From contig JAEYYH010000042.1 of assembly GCA_023430885.1 (NCBI GenBank), positions 27,771 through 91,770 of the forward strand: a stretch of 64,000 bases of DNA, read 5' to 3'. Below, piece after piece: positions 19,678-27,429 of this stretch; the first letter of the stretch is position 1; each line of letters begins with the position of its first letter. Source of the stretch: Bacillota bacterium (GTDB lineage: Bacteria; Bacillota_I; Bacilli_A; RF39; UBA660). The notes below the pieces were generated by a model. It was given only the letters and a program-made list of their open reading frames with translations. It searched no databases and was not told the DNA's origin. The translations under genes and the position numbers were made by a program.

Positions 19678-20259
19678 TTATTTTTCCGCACAAATAACGA
19701 AAAAGCCCTTGTTTTTATTAACTAGTTTTGTTTTGTAAGTTTTTTCTAAATCTTTCATAAGTGATTTAGCTCCTTGATCTTTATTTATGACAAGCCATAT
19801 TTGGCCACCATCTACTAGATGTTCCTGTGCATCAAAGAGTATTTTATAGAGTATTTGTTTGCCAACTCTAATGGGCGGATTAGTAATTATATAATCATAT
19901 TTATTAGTGATATTAGAATAAATATCACTATTAAATATATTTACATTTACATTATTTTCTTTAGCATTCTTACGTGCTAAATCAAGGCTGCGATCATTAA
20001 TATCTATCATATCTACATCACAGTCGTAACTTTTTTTAACAAAGATTCCTATCGGACCATAACCACATCCAAAGTCTAAAACATTGCCGTGAATATCTTC
20101 TGGAAGGCTCTCAAGTAAAGAGCGCGTTCCAAAATCTAATCCTTTTTTAGAAAAAACTCCATTATCAGTAAAAAAAGTGAATTCGCTAGTCTTTATTATT
20201 ACTTTCCTTGTTTCAACGTTATGTTTTAAATCCACATTGTTAGTAAAATAATGACTCAT
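19678..20259 (-). CDS. RsmC-like class I methyltransferase (YbxB type)
   Basis: A 193-residue SAM-dependent methyltransferase with motif I DFGCGYGPIG and the Asn-Pro-Pro-Ile motif ITNPPIR typical of N-methylation of bases. Its place between rplL and rpoB matches ybxB of Bacillus, whose target is presumed to be rRNA. The start is set by AAGGAGGTGAATT. The stop overlaps the promoter of rpoB. Confidence 0.85.
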   Translation of the reverse strand: MSHYFTNNVDLKHNVETRKVIIKTSEFTFFTDNGVFSKKGLDFGTRSLLESLPEDIHGNVLDFGCGYGPIGIFVKKSYDCDVDMIDINDRSLDLARKNAKENNVNVNIFNSDIYSNITNKYDYIITNPPIRVGKQILYKILFDAQEHLVDGGQIWLVINKDQGAKSLMKDLEKTYKTKLVNKNKGFFVICAEK

Positions 20260-20285
20260 AATTCACCTCCTTTAATAAACGGCTA

Positions 20286-20313
20286 AAGCCCATACTAAAT
20301 TCAGTATAGGCTT
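20286..20313 (-). promoter_or_regulatory. rplL-ybxB intergenic stem-loop
   Basis: An 11-bp stem (20286-20296 with 20303-20313, one G-U) and a six-base loop follow rplL. There is no long T run, so it is more like an RNA-processing or stability hairpin, or a weak terminator, than a full stop. Confidence 0.5.
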
Positions 20314-20331
20314 AAACACTTAGTTTTTAAA

Positions 20332-20697
20332 TTATTTTAATTCGATTGTAGCGCCAGCTTCTTCGAATTTAGCTTTCAATTCAGCAGCTTCATCAGTTGA
20401 AACGCCTTCTTTAACGTTTCCGCCATTATCAGCTAAGTCTTTAGCTTCTTTTAATCCTAAACCAGTAATATCTCTTACTAATTTAATAACAGCAATTTTG
20501 TTAACACCAGCAGCAGTTAAAACTACATTAACTGTACTTGGTCCTTCTTCTACAGCAGCAACTGGAGCAGCAGCTACAGCTACTGAACTTGGATCAACAC
20601 CAAATGCTTCCTTCATTGCATCTACTAAATCTTTAACTTCTAATATTGTCATTTCGCTTATTGAATCGATAATTTCTTTTGTACTTAATTTTGCCAT
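20332..20697 (-). CDS. rplL: Ribosomal protein L7/L12
   Basis: Stalk protein of the 50S subunit that recruits translation GTPases. An N-terminal dimer domain (about residues 1-32), an Ala-rich hinge (VAVAAAPVAAVEEG) and a C-terminal domain with KIAVIKLVRDITGLGLKEAK are seen. At 121 residues it has normal length. It follows rplJ with 54 bases between and shares its promoter. Confidence 0.98.
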   Translation of the reverse strand: MAKLSTKEIIDSISEMTILEVKDLVDAMKEAFGVDPSSVAVAAAPVAAVEEGPSTVNVVLTAAGVNKIAVIKLVRDITGLGLKEAKDLADNGGNVKEGVSTDEAAELKAKFEEAGATIELK

Positions 20698-20751
20698 TTT
20701 ATTTCCTCCTTATATTTTTTTCTATCTATTATAAAATTTCAAACTAATAAA

Positions 20752-21243
20752 TTAGCTTTCCATGTTTTGACTATGTAAGTCTAAACAAATTGCTACATTT
20801 TTAACATGTTCTAATAATCCAGCTGCGAACATTGTTAATAATTGTTCTCTTGATGGTGTTGATGCTAATGTTGTAAGCATTGCTTTATCAGCTACTTTTC
20901 CATCTACTACACCTATTTTTAATTCTAATGCTGGATGACTTTTAGCAAAGTCACTTAATGCTTTAATTGGTGCGATAACGTCTTTACCATAAGCCATAGC
21001 TTTAGGTCCGTTTAATTCACCTTGCATATCATAATTTAATGAGTCTAATGCTCTTTTTGCTAAAGTATTTTTGTAAACTTTAACATCTGAACCACTAGTA
21101 CGTAAGTTTCTTCTAAGTTCAGTCATTTCGCCAACTGTTAGTCCACGATATTCGAAAAATACAACTGCATTTGATTCTTTTACTTTATCAGTAATTTCAT
21201 CAATAGTTACTTGTTTACGTTCTAGTATTTTTACGTTTGCCAT
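20752..21243 (-). CDS. rplJ: Ribosomal protein L10
   Basis: Base of the L7/L12 stalk. The N-terminal globular domain shows ESNAVVFFEYRGLTVGEMTELRR and YKNTLAKRAL, and the C-terminal helix that binds L12 dimers is short. It has 163 residues. A leader with the L10 autoregulatory fold and its own promoter lie upstream, separating it from rplA. Confidence 0.98.
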   Translation of the reverse strand: MANVKILERKQVTIDEITDKVKESNAVVFFEYRGLTVGEMTELRRNLRTSGSDVKVYKNTLAKRALDSLNYDMQGELNGPKAMAYGKDVIAPIKALSDFAKSHPALELKIGVVDGKVADKAMLTTLASTPSREQLLTMFAAGLLEHVKNVAICLDLHSQNMES

Positions 21244-21264
21244 ATTACACCTCCTCTATCTTTG

Positions 21265-21395
21265 TGTAATACCGTAAATAAAAGCCCCTACTATGGAGTA
21301 CACAGTAAGGGCCGAAAAAGACTATTATAATCTCCCTCGGTAGGATATTAAGCATAAAGCTCCTACTGTCTACGGTACCTATTAATTCGAACTGA
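21265..21395 (-). ncRNA. Ribosomal protein L10 leader with attenuator
   Basis: The rplJ leader contains paired segments CAGTAGGAGC and TATCCTACCG, matching the known L10-leader layout. It ends in a terminator stem GCCC(T/T)ACT (21304-21312 with 21284-21292) followed by TTTTATTT. L10 (with L12) binding to such leaders represses the rplJL operon in Firmicutes. Confidence 0.75.
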
Positions 21396-21399
21396 ATTG

Positions 21400-21428
21400 A
21401 TTATATCATATCAGTTATTATTTGTCAA
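21400..21428 (-). promoter_or_regulatory. rplJ promoter
   Basis: Consensus TTGACA (21423-21428), 17 bases, TATAAT (21400-21405). The -35 lies in the last codons of rplA. Confidence 0.9.
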
Positions 21429-22113
21429 AGCTTTTTGAATCTATTTTAATACCAGGACCCATTGTTGAAGCGATTGAAATGTTCTTAACATAATCACCTT
21501 TAGCAGCAGTTGGTTTTGATTTTAAAATTAATGAAACAAAATACTCTAAGTTTTCTTTTAATTGTTGTTCTGTAAATGATACTTTACCAATGATAACAGC
21601 AACGTTTCCGAAACTATCTGTACGATATTCAACACGTCCCTTTTTAACATCGCTTACTGCTTTAGCAGTATCTAAAGTAACTGTTCCAGTTTTTGGGTTT
21701 GGCATTAAACCTTTTGGTCCTAAAACCTTACCTAATTTACCTAAAACAGGCATCATATCTGGAGTAGCAATCATAACATCAAAATCGAACCAGTTTTCTT
21801 TTTCAATTTTTGTTATTAAATCCATATCTCCAACGTAATCAGCTCCTGCTTCTTTAGCAGCTTGTGCAGCTGCACCTTTAGCAAGTACTAAAACTTTTTT
21901 AGTTTTACCAGTACCATTTGGAAGTACTGTAGCACCTCTTAATTGTTGATCAGCTTTTTTAGTGTCTAAGTTAAGACGTAAAACTAATTCAACTGAAGCA
22001 TCAAACTTAGCAGGATTAGTATCTTTTACTAATTTAACAGCTTCATCTTTAGTATATAATTTAGTTCTATCAACTAATTTACTTACTTCAACGTATTTTT
22101 TTCCTTTTTTCAT
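21418..22113 (-). CDS. rplA: Ribosomal protein L1
   Basis: L1 forms the mobile stalk near the E site and represses its own mRNA. The sequence shows the conserved GADYVGDMDLI, the glycine-rich KLGKVLGPKGLMPNPKTGTV and the C-terminal SIASTMGPGIKID. 231 residues. A small hairpin resembling an L1 site covers the region right before its AAGGAGG, so the protein may control this cistron. Its last codons hold the -35 of rplJ. Confidence 0.98.
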   Translation of the reverse strand: MKKGKKYVEVSKLVDRTKLYTKDEAVKLVKDTNPAKFDASVELVLRLNLDTKKADQQLRGATVLPNGTGKTKKVLVLAKGAAAQAAKEAGADYVGDMDLITKIEKENWFDFDVMIATPDMMPVLGKLGKVLGPKGLMPNPKTGTVTLDTAKAVSDVKKGRVEYRTDSFGNVAVIIGKVSFTEQQLKENLEYFVSLILKSKPTAAKGDYVKNISIASTMGPGIKIDSKSFDK

Positions 22114-22130
22114 TTTATTTACCTCCTTAT

Positions 22131-22160
22131 GTGGTCAAGCGGATTATTTTATCCTTCCAC
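22131..22160 (-). promoter_or_regulatory. Candidate L1 binding hairpin before rplA
   Basis: GTGG-aa-GGAT ... ATCC-gcttga-CCAC forms two short helices joined by an asymmetric loop, ending a few bases before AAGGAGG. A similar GUGGRAGG ... UUGANCCAC pattern is found before rplK. It is L1-site-like by layout; binding is inferred. Confidence 0.5.
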
Positions 22161-22193
22161 TAGGGTTTTCCCTATGCAAGTATAATTAACTTA

Positions 22194-22622
22194 TTAGTCT
22201 ACTATTTCAATACCCATATTTAAAGCAGTACCTTCAACGATTCTAATTGCTTCGTCTAAAGCATAACAGTTTAAATCTGGTAGTTTAATTTCGGCTATTT
22301 CTTTTACTTGAGCTTTTGTTAATTTTCCAACGATAAAGTTACGACCTTTTGTAGATCCACTTTTAACGCCAGCAAATTTCTTTATTAAGAATGCTGCTGG
22401 TGGAGTCTTAATTACGAAATCAAAACTTCTATCATCATAAATTGAAATTTCAACTGGTAATATATCTCCCATTTTTTCTCTTGTTGCATCGTTATATTTT
22501 GTGCAGAATTCTTGTAAGTTAACACCTGCAGGACCTAAAACAGTACCAACTGGTGGAGCTGGTGTTGCTTTTCCAGCAGGGATTTGTAACTTGATTTTTT
22601 TTGTAATATTCTTTTTTGCCAC
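22194..22622 (-). CDS. rplK: Ribosomal protein L11
   Basis: L11 binds the GTPase-associated centre of 23S rRNA. The N-terminal half has IPAGKATPAPPVGTVLGPAGVN; the C-terminal RNA-binding half has SGSTKGRNFIVGKLT and EIKLPDLN. The GTG at 22622 (giving Met-Ala-Lys-Lys) is chosen because AGGAGG lies eight bases upstream and because most L11 proteins start so; a start three codons earlier falls inside the ribosome site. 142 residues. Confidence 0.97.
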   Translation of the reverse strand: MAKKNITKKIKLQIPAGKATPAPPVGTVLGPAGVNLQEFCTKYNDATREKMGDILPVEISIYDDRSFDFVIKTPPAAFLIKKFAGVKSGSTKGRNFIVGKLTKAQVKEIAEIKLPDLNCYALDEAIRIVEGTALNMGIEIVD

Positions 22623-22656
22623 GAAAAACACCTCCTATAATTATTTCGCTTTTCAT

Positions 22657-22717
22657 GTGTGGTTCAAATAGCTTTTTCTCTCCGCTTTATTTAAAGAAAG
22701 AGCTTTGCCTCCCACAT
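22657..22717 (-). promoter_or_regulatory. Candidate L1 binding leader of rplK
   Basis: The leader forms GUGG/CCAC with GGAGG-type unpaired bases, then AGCT/AGCT and TCTTT/AAGCGGAGA pairings, and a 3' side UUUGAACCAC. L11-L1 operons are usually repressed by L1 at such a site. The same pattern recurs before rplA. Confidence 0.5.
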
Positions 22718-22750
22718 ATCTATATTAATATAAAACAATATAGCCCTATA

Positions 22751-22779
22751 ATAATATCATAAAATTATTTATTTGTAAA
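22751..22779 (-). promoter_or_regulatory. rplK promoter
   Basis: TTTACA (22774-22779), 17 bases, TATTAT (22751-22756), directly after the nusG stop codon. Confidence 0.8.
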
Positions 22780-22785
22780 TAAAAA

Positions 22786-23322
22786 CTATGCTTTTTCTAT
22801 TTCATTTAATCCAAGTTCAACCATAGTCTCTTGACCAAATAAATCTAGACTAACTTCAACTTTCGCATTTTCCATATCAATTGTTCTAATTTTACCAAAC
22901 ATATTAGAAAATGGACCGTTAGTAACTTTAACCATGTCATCGATAACAAGACCCTTAGCAATCTCTAATCTGCTCATACCCATACTAGATAAAATTCTAT
23001 CTACTTCCATAGGAGTAAGTGGGAATGGTTTTGCACCTTTACCTGATGATCCGATAAATCCTGTAACTCCTGGAGTGTTACGAACAACAAACCAAGCTTC
23101 ATCAGTCATTATCATCTCAACCAAGATATAACCTGGAAACATTTTCTTAGTTTTTTCTTTTTTTACGCCATCTTTGTTAACTTCTATTTCTTTTTGTTCT
23201 GGAACTATTACTCTGAAGATGAAATCTTCTAGTCCCATACTATTTGCTCGCATTTCTAATTTTTCTTTAACTTTGTTCTCATGTCCTGAGTAAGTATTAA
23301 CAACATACCATTCTTTATTCAT
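22786..23322 (-). CDS. nusG: Transcription factor NusG
   Basis: NusG links RNA polymerase to pausing, termination and the ribosome. The NGN domain starts with WYVVNTYSGHENKVKEKL and includes MFPGYILVEM and VRNTPGVTGFIG. The C-terminal KOW domain has VTNGPFSNMFGKI. 178 residues. It lies one base after secE in the usual pair. Confidence 0.98.
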   Translation of the reverse strand: MNKEWYVVNTYSGHENKVKEKLEMRANSMGLEDFIFRVIVPEQKEIEVNKDGVKKEKTKKMFPGYILVEMIMTDEAWFVVRNTPGVTGFIGSSGKGAKPFPLTPMEVDRILSSMGMSRLEIAKGLVIDDMVKVTNGPFSNMFGKIRTIDMENAKVEVSLDLFGQETMVELGLNEIEKA

Positions 23323-23323
23323 G

Positions 23324-23506
23324 TTATGAACCTATTAAAACCTTTACACCAGAAATTGCAAGATCAGTTAAAGTAAAGAATATAGCAAGTACGATTATGA
23401 AAGATAATGTAGCCGTACTATATTTAATCATTTCTTTTTTAGTTGGCCATTTAACTTTCTTCATTTCTTCTTTGACACTAATGAAAAATCTAGCTAATTT
23501 TTTCAT
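23324..23506 (-). CDS. secE: Preprotein translocase subunit SecE
   Basis: A 60-residue single-span SecE: an amphipathic cytoplasmic helix with VKEEMKKVKWPTKKEM, then one membrane helix. It stabilises SecY. It has its own strong promoter and is followed by nusG. The rpmG (L33) gene that usually sits before secE in Bacilli is absent here. Confidence 0.95.
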   Translation of the reverse strand: MKKLARFFISVKEEMKKVKWPTKKEMIKYSTATLSFIIVLAIFFTLTDLAISGVKVLIGS

Positions 23507-23571
23507 TCAATCACCTACTTTTTTAGATTTGTGTTTTACCAAAATAAAAACACCTTTGTGTGCCTAAATAA

Positions 23572-23600
23572 ATAATAACACACTACCCCTATATTGTCAA
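23572..23600 (-). promoter_or_regulatory. secE-nusG promoter
   Basis: TTGACA (23595-23600), 17 bases, TATTAT (23572-23577), with about 65 bases of leader before secE. Confidence 0.85.
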
Positions 23601-23615
23601 TAAAAATAATAGACT

Positions 23616-25097
23616 TTAATATCTTTTTAGTTTTATTTTAATTCTTTCATTTTCTTTCTTATATTCATTTTGTTTAGAGATAATATACTCTTCGATATCA
23701 CAAATTTCATTCATCATATTTTCTAGTTCTATATTACCATTTATATGTTGCCCATACTTGTGTATAAAGTCTGTTTTAAAAAAAGTTAATTGGTTTAAAG
23801 AATCATCAAAAATTTGCTTAGTCCTTTGCTCTATTTCTTTATGTTCCTTTAATAATAATTCTAATCCATTAGTTCTAATATATGATACATTTTTCTTATT
23901 ATCACTAATACTTCTTCTTAAACTGCGAATAGAATTATCAAGTAACACAGCCGAAATGAATGTTCCTACTATTTTATTTTTGAAAAAGAAAAGTGGTGAA
24001 ATACTAGCGCAAAATCTTAATGTATTAGATACCATGGATCTAATTTTTTCAAAAAAGATTGGCTTATTGCTAACTGACTTACGTGCTTGGTTAACTTTGT
24101 TTTCCATACCCATTATCTGTCTACTAACAATTATTGTTGCCATTTTAAAATCTAAAGATAAAGAACTTTCTGGAATATCTTTTTTCTCTTCTTGTTCTTT
24201 TTTTTCTTGTTCCTGCTTCTTCTCTATTTCTTTTTTCTTTTCTGTTTGTTGTTCTTTTATTTCTTCTTTTTCTAGTATTTCCGAAATTGCTGGATTCACT
24301 TTTTCTTGCGTAGCTAACTCTTCATTTAATTCTTTAGTTGCTACCTTTTCAATCTTATCATCAATCTTAGATTTAAGCATTCTTATTTCTTCAGTATTAT
24401 AAAGTAGTAAAAACTGATCTAATTTTTTCAAATCTTCTTCTTTCAGTTCATCCTTTTTAAATTTTTCTTCTAGTTTTTCAACTTCTTTTTTCAAGTCAAA
24501 TAATTCTTCCGTATTATTAACTTCTGGCAATTTTGTTTTAATTTGGTTTACTTTTTCTTTAGTATCTTTTAATTCTTGATTTATTTTTTCTATTTTTTCT
24601 TGATTTAAAACTTGCAATTTATCTGTATTTTTTTTATTTATCTCTACTATTTCAATCTTTTCAGTTACTTTTTTATTGGCTTTCTCTAGATCCTTTTTCA
24701 CATCCGCTACTTGAGGTAAGAACAACTCCGATTTATTAATTACTTTTTCAATATTATTTAATTTCATTTTACATTCAGTAATTTTATCAATATCATTGGT
24801 TTTTTGGGCAGTATTGACTATATTCATAATAATTTTTTTAGTTTTATTTAAATCATCAGAATTATTTATTTCTTTTATTTCTTCTTTTTCTTTCCTTGAA
24901 AATGAAAAAAATGAACCTAGAAAGCCAAAAAATGCTGTTAGGACAACAAAAAAAGAAAGTTTCACTTTATCCTTTGGTTTTATATTTATTTTAGATCGTT
25001 TTTTCTCTAATAATTTTTCTTTTCTTTTCTTCTTTTGATTTATTAGAAAAAATCTAAAACTTTTATATAAGTTTTTTAAACTTCCTTTTTCTCCCAT
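23616..25097 (-). CDS. Large coiled-coil membrane protein, unknown
   Basis: I do not recognise this 493-residue protein. It has a very basic N-terminus (residues 15-45, nearly all Lys/Arg), a membrane helix (about 48-66, LSFFVVLTAFFGFLGSFF), then ~250 residues of Lys/Glu-rich heptads predicted as coiled coil. A Lys-Glu-Gln run near 290-310 leads into a second hydrophobic stretch around 365-385 (CASISPLFFFKNKIVGTF) and a short charged tail. It occupies the gap between the sigma factor and secE, where Bacillus has rpmG. It could be a structural anchor or a nucleoid or envelope spacer; nothing points to an enzyme. Confidence 0.65.
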   Translation of the reverse strand: MGEKGSLKNLYKSFRFFLINQKKKRKEKLLEKKRSKINIKPKDKVKLSFFVVLTAFFGFLGSFFSFSRKEKEEIKEINNSDDLNKTKKIIMNIVNTAQKTNDIDKITECKMKLNNIEKVINKSELFLPQVADVKKDLEKANKKVTEKIEIVEINKKNTDKLQVLNQEKIEKINQELKDTKEKVNQIKTKLPEVNNTEELFDLKKEVEKLEEKFKKDELKEEDLKKLDQFLLLYNTEEIRMLKSKIDDKIEKVATKELNEELATQEKVNPAISEILEKEEIKEQQTEKKKEIEKKQEQEKKEQEEKKDIPESSLSLDFKMATIIVSRQIMGMENKVNQARKSVSNKPIFFEKIRSMVSNTLRFCASISPLFFFKNKIVGTFISAVLLDNSIRSLRRSISDNKKNVSYIRTNGLELLLKEHKEIEQRTKQIFDDSLNQLTFFKTDFIHKYGQHINGNIELENMMNEICDIEEYIISKQNEYKKENERIKIKLKRY

Positions 25098-25108
25098 GTT
25101 ATTACCAC

Positions 25109-25723
25109 CTATTTATTTAGAGCCTCTTTTATTTTAAATTTAATTCGCTGAATAGCATTATCTATTTGTTTTTTATCCTTGTCAAGAATTTCTGATATTT
25201 CTATATAAGTGAAACCACTTATTTTAAGTTCAAAAACTTGCATTTCAAAATTAGTAAGTACCCTACTTACTCTTTCGATAAGTTCGGTACTATTTTCATA
25301 ATCAAACATTATACTTTCTGGATTATAGCTGTTATCAACAAGCATAGCATCAACAGTTTTTACACTAGTAGCATCATCATCATAAGCTTCAAAAGAAACT
25401 GATTCATTAAGAAGTTTATGTTTCTGTCTTTGACTAGCTATTATGGCTGTTAACTGCCTTCTTTCAATACAAGTTTTAGCATATGTATAAAAAGAAGCTT
25501 CCTTACTCTCACTAAAAGTTTCAATAGCCTTAGATAGCCCTAACATACCCTCTTGAATAAGGTCATTAAGTTCTAATCCATTATAATTACAATATTTTAA
25601 AAGTCTTCTAGCATTTTTTTCTATTAATGGTTTATATTTATCATAAAGTATTGTACTTGCTTCTTCATTGTTATCTCTAACATAATATACTAATTCATAA
25701 TCATTAACATCTTTATAATTCAA
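25109..25723 (-). CDS. SigH-like sigma factor
   Basis: A sigma-70-family factor of 204 residues. Region 2 shows NDLIQEGMLGLSKAIETF and the -10-binding helix FYTYAKTCIERRQLTAI; region 4 ends with FTYIEISEILDKDKKQIDNAIQRIKFKIKEAL. Its place beside rlmB and upstream of secE/nusG matches Bacillus sigH, the early sporulation and competence factor, but region 1.1 is absent and the target genes are unknown. The reading frame opens with TTG right after the rlmB stop; no in-frame ATG is near, so that start is likely. Confidence is high for the family, moderate for SigH orthology. Confidence 0.82.
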   Translation of the reverse strand: MNYKDVNDYELVYYVRDNNEEASTILYDKYKPLIEKNARRLLKYCNYNGLELNDLIQEGMLGLSKAIETFSESKEASFYTYAKTCIERRQLTAIIASQRQKHKLLNESVSFEAYDDDATSVKTVDAMLVDNSYNPESIMFDYENSTELIERVSRVLTNFEMQVFELKISGFTYIEISEILDKDKKQIDNAIQRIKFKIKEALNK

Positions 25724-25724
25724 T

Positions 25725-26420
25725 TTATCTTCTTACTTTCACTGCTTCATATATAACTATACCAGCTGCTACTGAAGCATTTAAACTATTAATTTTACCA
25801 TTCATAGGAATAGTTGCTATAAAATCACAATTTTCTTTAACAATACGACTCATTCCAAAACCTTCACTACCAATTACAATACAAATTTTACCTTTATAAT
25901 CTATTTTGTCATAAGGTGTACCATCCATATCAGTGCCAACAAACCAAAAACCCTTTTTCTTAAGTTCTTTCATTGTACTTGTTATGTTTGTTATTTGAAC
26001 TATTGGAACATATTTACTAGCACCAACACTAGTTCTAATAACAGTTGGAGTAACATCAACACTTCTGTTTTTTGGAATAATTATTCCATCAACGCCAGCT
26101 GCTTCACAAGTTCTTATAATTGCTCCAAAATTATGTGGATCTTCTATATGATCAAGTATTACTATTAAACTGTCATCTTTCTTAATAATGTCATCAATAT
26201 CACTATATTTAAAATCTTCAACACATAAAATAACACCCTGATGATTTTCTTTAGTTATTTTATCAAGTTCTCTTTTATCAACATATTCAATATTGTTTGT
26301 TTTTGCACTTAATTTACTAATTATTTCATTATCATTATAGTTTTTCATAAGATAAGCTTTTTTAACCATCTCATTACTATTTAGATATTCCTTAGCTACA
26401 TTTCTTCCACATATATACAT
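25725..26420 (-). CDS. rlmB: 23S rRNA (guanosine2251-2'-O)-methyltransferase RlmB
   Basis: A SpoU-class 2'-O-ribose methyltransferase. The N-terminal L30e-like domain has MYICGRNVAKEYL; the knot motifs are ILDHIEDPHNFGAIIRTCEAAG, IGSEGFGMSR and IPMNGKINSLNASVAAGI. 231 residues. It is part of the mrnC-rlmB-sigH order of Bacillus; yacP, normally between rlmB and sigH, is missing. Confidence 0.93.
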   Translation of the reverse strand: MYICGRNVAKEYLNSNEMVKKAYLMKNYNDNEIISKLSAKTNNIEYVDKRELDKITKENHQGVILCVEDFKYSDIDDIIKKDDSLIVILDHIEDPHNFGAIIRTCEAAGVDGIIIPKNRSVDVTPTVIRTSVGASKYVPIVQITNITSTMKELKKKGFWFVGTDMDGTPYDKIDYKGKICIVIGSEGFGMSRIVKENCDFIATIPMNGKINSLNASVAAGIVIYEAVKVRR

Positions 26421-26422
26421 TT

Positions 26423-27160
26423 TTATTCACCTATTATTTCTTTTATTATCTCGTCTATACGAGTTATATTATTTTCTAAATATAAATAACCTATTAGAGT
26501 TTCAAATCCTGTTGCTTGCTTATAAGTAACAATATCCGTATTCTTTGGAGCCTTGTGACTTTTTGCGTTTCTTCCACGTCTTATTATATCAAGTTCACTA
26601 GGCTTTAAAATATCACTATCTATAAGTTTATTTAATAGACTTGCTTGACTCTTAGCCGAAACAAACTTTGTAGCTGCTTTTTGAAGATCATTTACTTTTA
26701 TATTACCTTTATCAATCAAATGTTTTCTTATATATACTTCATATATAGAATCACCTAAATATGCAAGTACTAGAGGGCTAAGATTTAAATATTTATCTAA
26801 TTTGTTTATATCTTTAATATCTTTTTCTCTATTTAAACCTAGTTTTAATTTTTTTATTCCTTCTAAACTTTGAATAGGAAATCCTTCATACATCACTACT
26901 TCATCCCTATTATAGTAATTAGTACTGAAATTAATAACATTATCTATAAGATATATATTTAAACCATTTATTACTTTTTCAATATCACAATTATAATTTT
27001 TTACTAGATAATCATAATACTTCTTAGATACAGATATATCTATGTCCTTAGTACTTTCCTTTATTCCCTGAAGTACCATAGAAGCTCCACTTATAACCAT
27101 ATATTCATTAATATCAAAATGATATTTATTTAATGCGTTTAATATATCTTGTCTATTCAT
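26423..27160 (-). CDS. Nucleotidyltransferase-like domain fused to Mini-ribonuclease III
   Basis: Residues 1-120 look like an AbiEii/MNT-type nucleotidyltransferase: SGASMVLQG near 24-32, the STKDIDISV metal pair D39 and D41, and a terminal SLEGIKKLKLGLNREKDIKDI that matches the usual Lys-x-Arg-x-Lys-Asp end of these domains. Residues 128-245 are a complete Mini-III domain: LVLAYLGDSIYEVYIRKHL (catalytic Asp), VSAKSQASLL, RRGRNAKSHKAPKN and a last Glu in FETLIGYLYL. Mini-III matures 23S rRNA ends in Bacillus; it is normally alone (about 140 residues). It is upstream of rlmB as in Bacillus mrnC, so it should replace it. The added nucleotidyltransferase could modify the RNA end or may be a decayed toxin domain; I cannot tell which. 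Confidence 0.8.
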   Translation of the reverse strand: MNRQDILNALNKYHFDINEYMVISGASMVLQGIKESTKDIDISVSKKYYDYLVKNYNCDIEKVINGLNIYLIDNVINFSTNYYNRDEVVMYEGFPIQSLEGIKKLKLGLNREKDIKDINKLDKYLNLSPLVLAYLGDSIYEVYIRKHLIDKGNIKVNDLQKAATKFVSAKSQASLLNKLIDSDILKPSELDIIRRGRNAKSHKAPKNTDIVTYKQATGFETLIGYLYLENNITRIDEIIKEIIGE

Positions 27161-27168
27161 ATAATCGC

Positions 27169-27429
27169 CTACTTCAATCTACTTATTTTATCTTCAATTT
27201 TTTTGATTTTTTGATTGCTTTTCTCTATTGCTTCATTTCTTTCTTTCATATAATTATCATTTTTATCAAATCTAACCGTTTCCAAAATTGATTTACCGCT
27301 TGTGTTAGTATATGGTTCTTTTGATATTGGGAATCTAGCTGATTCTAAAATACTTTTTGGAGCTTCTTTGTGAGCTTTCTTTAGTTGTATACGATATAAA
27401 ATTAATCTTAATTTATTATATACTTTCAT
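27169..27429 (-). CDS. Short basic protein, unknown
   Basis: A 86-residue protein with a hydrophobic N-terminal stretch (VYNKLRLILYRIQL), a middle with the twice-repeated KSILE-T/S-A/V-RF pattern (GKSILETVRF and KSILESARF), and a Lys/Glu-rich end likely helical. The ATG at 27429 (after AGGA) overlaps the last codons of rbgA, so translation is coupled to it. I cannot assign a function. Confidence 0.55.
   Translation of the reverse strand: MKVYNKLRLILYRIQLKKAHKEAPKSILESARFPISKEPYTNTSGKSILETVRFDKNDNYMKERNEAIEKSNQKIKKIEDKISRLK

Noticed and set aside
21380..21396. tRNA-like TTCGAAC motif in the rplJ leader
   Set aside because: No acceptor, D or anticodon arm surrounds it; the segment fits the L10 leader.
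23758..24402. Long plus-strand reading frame opposite the coiled-coil gene
   Set aside because: It is the mirror of a Lys/Glu-rich frame (low-complexity Ser/Phe/Leu), with no ribosome site.
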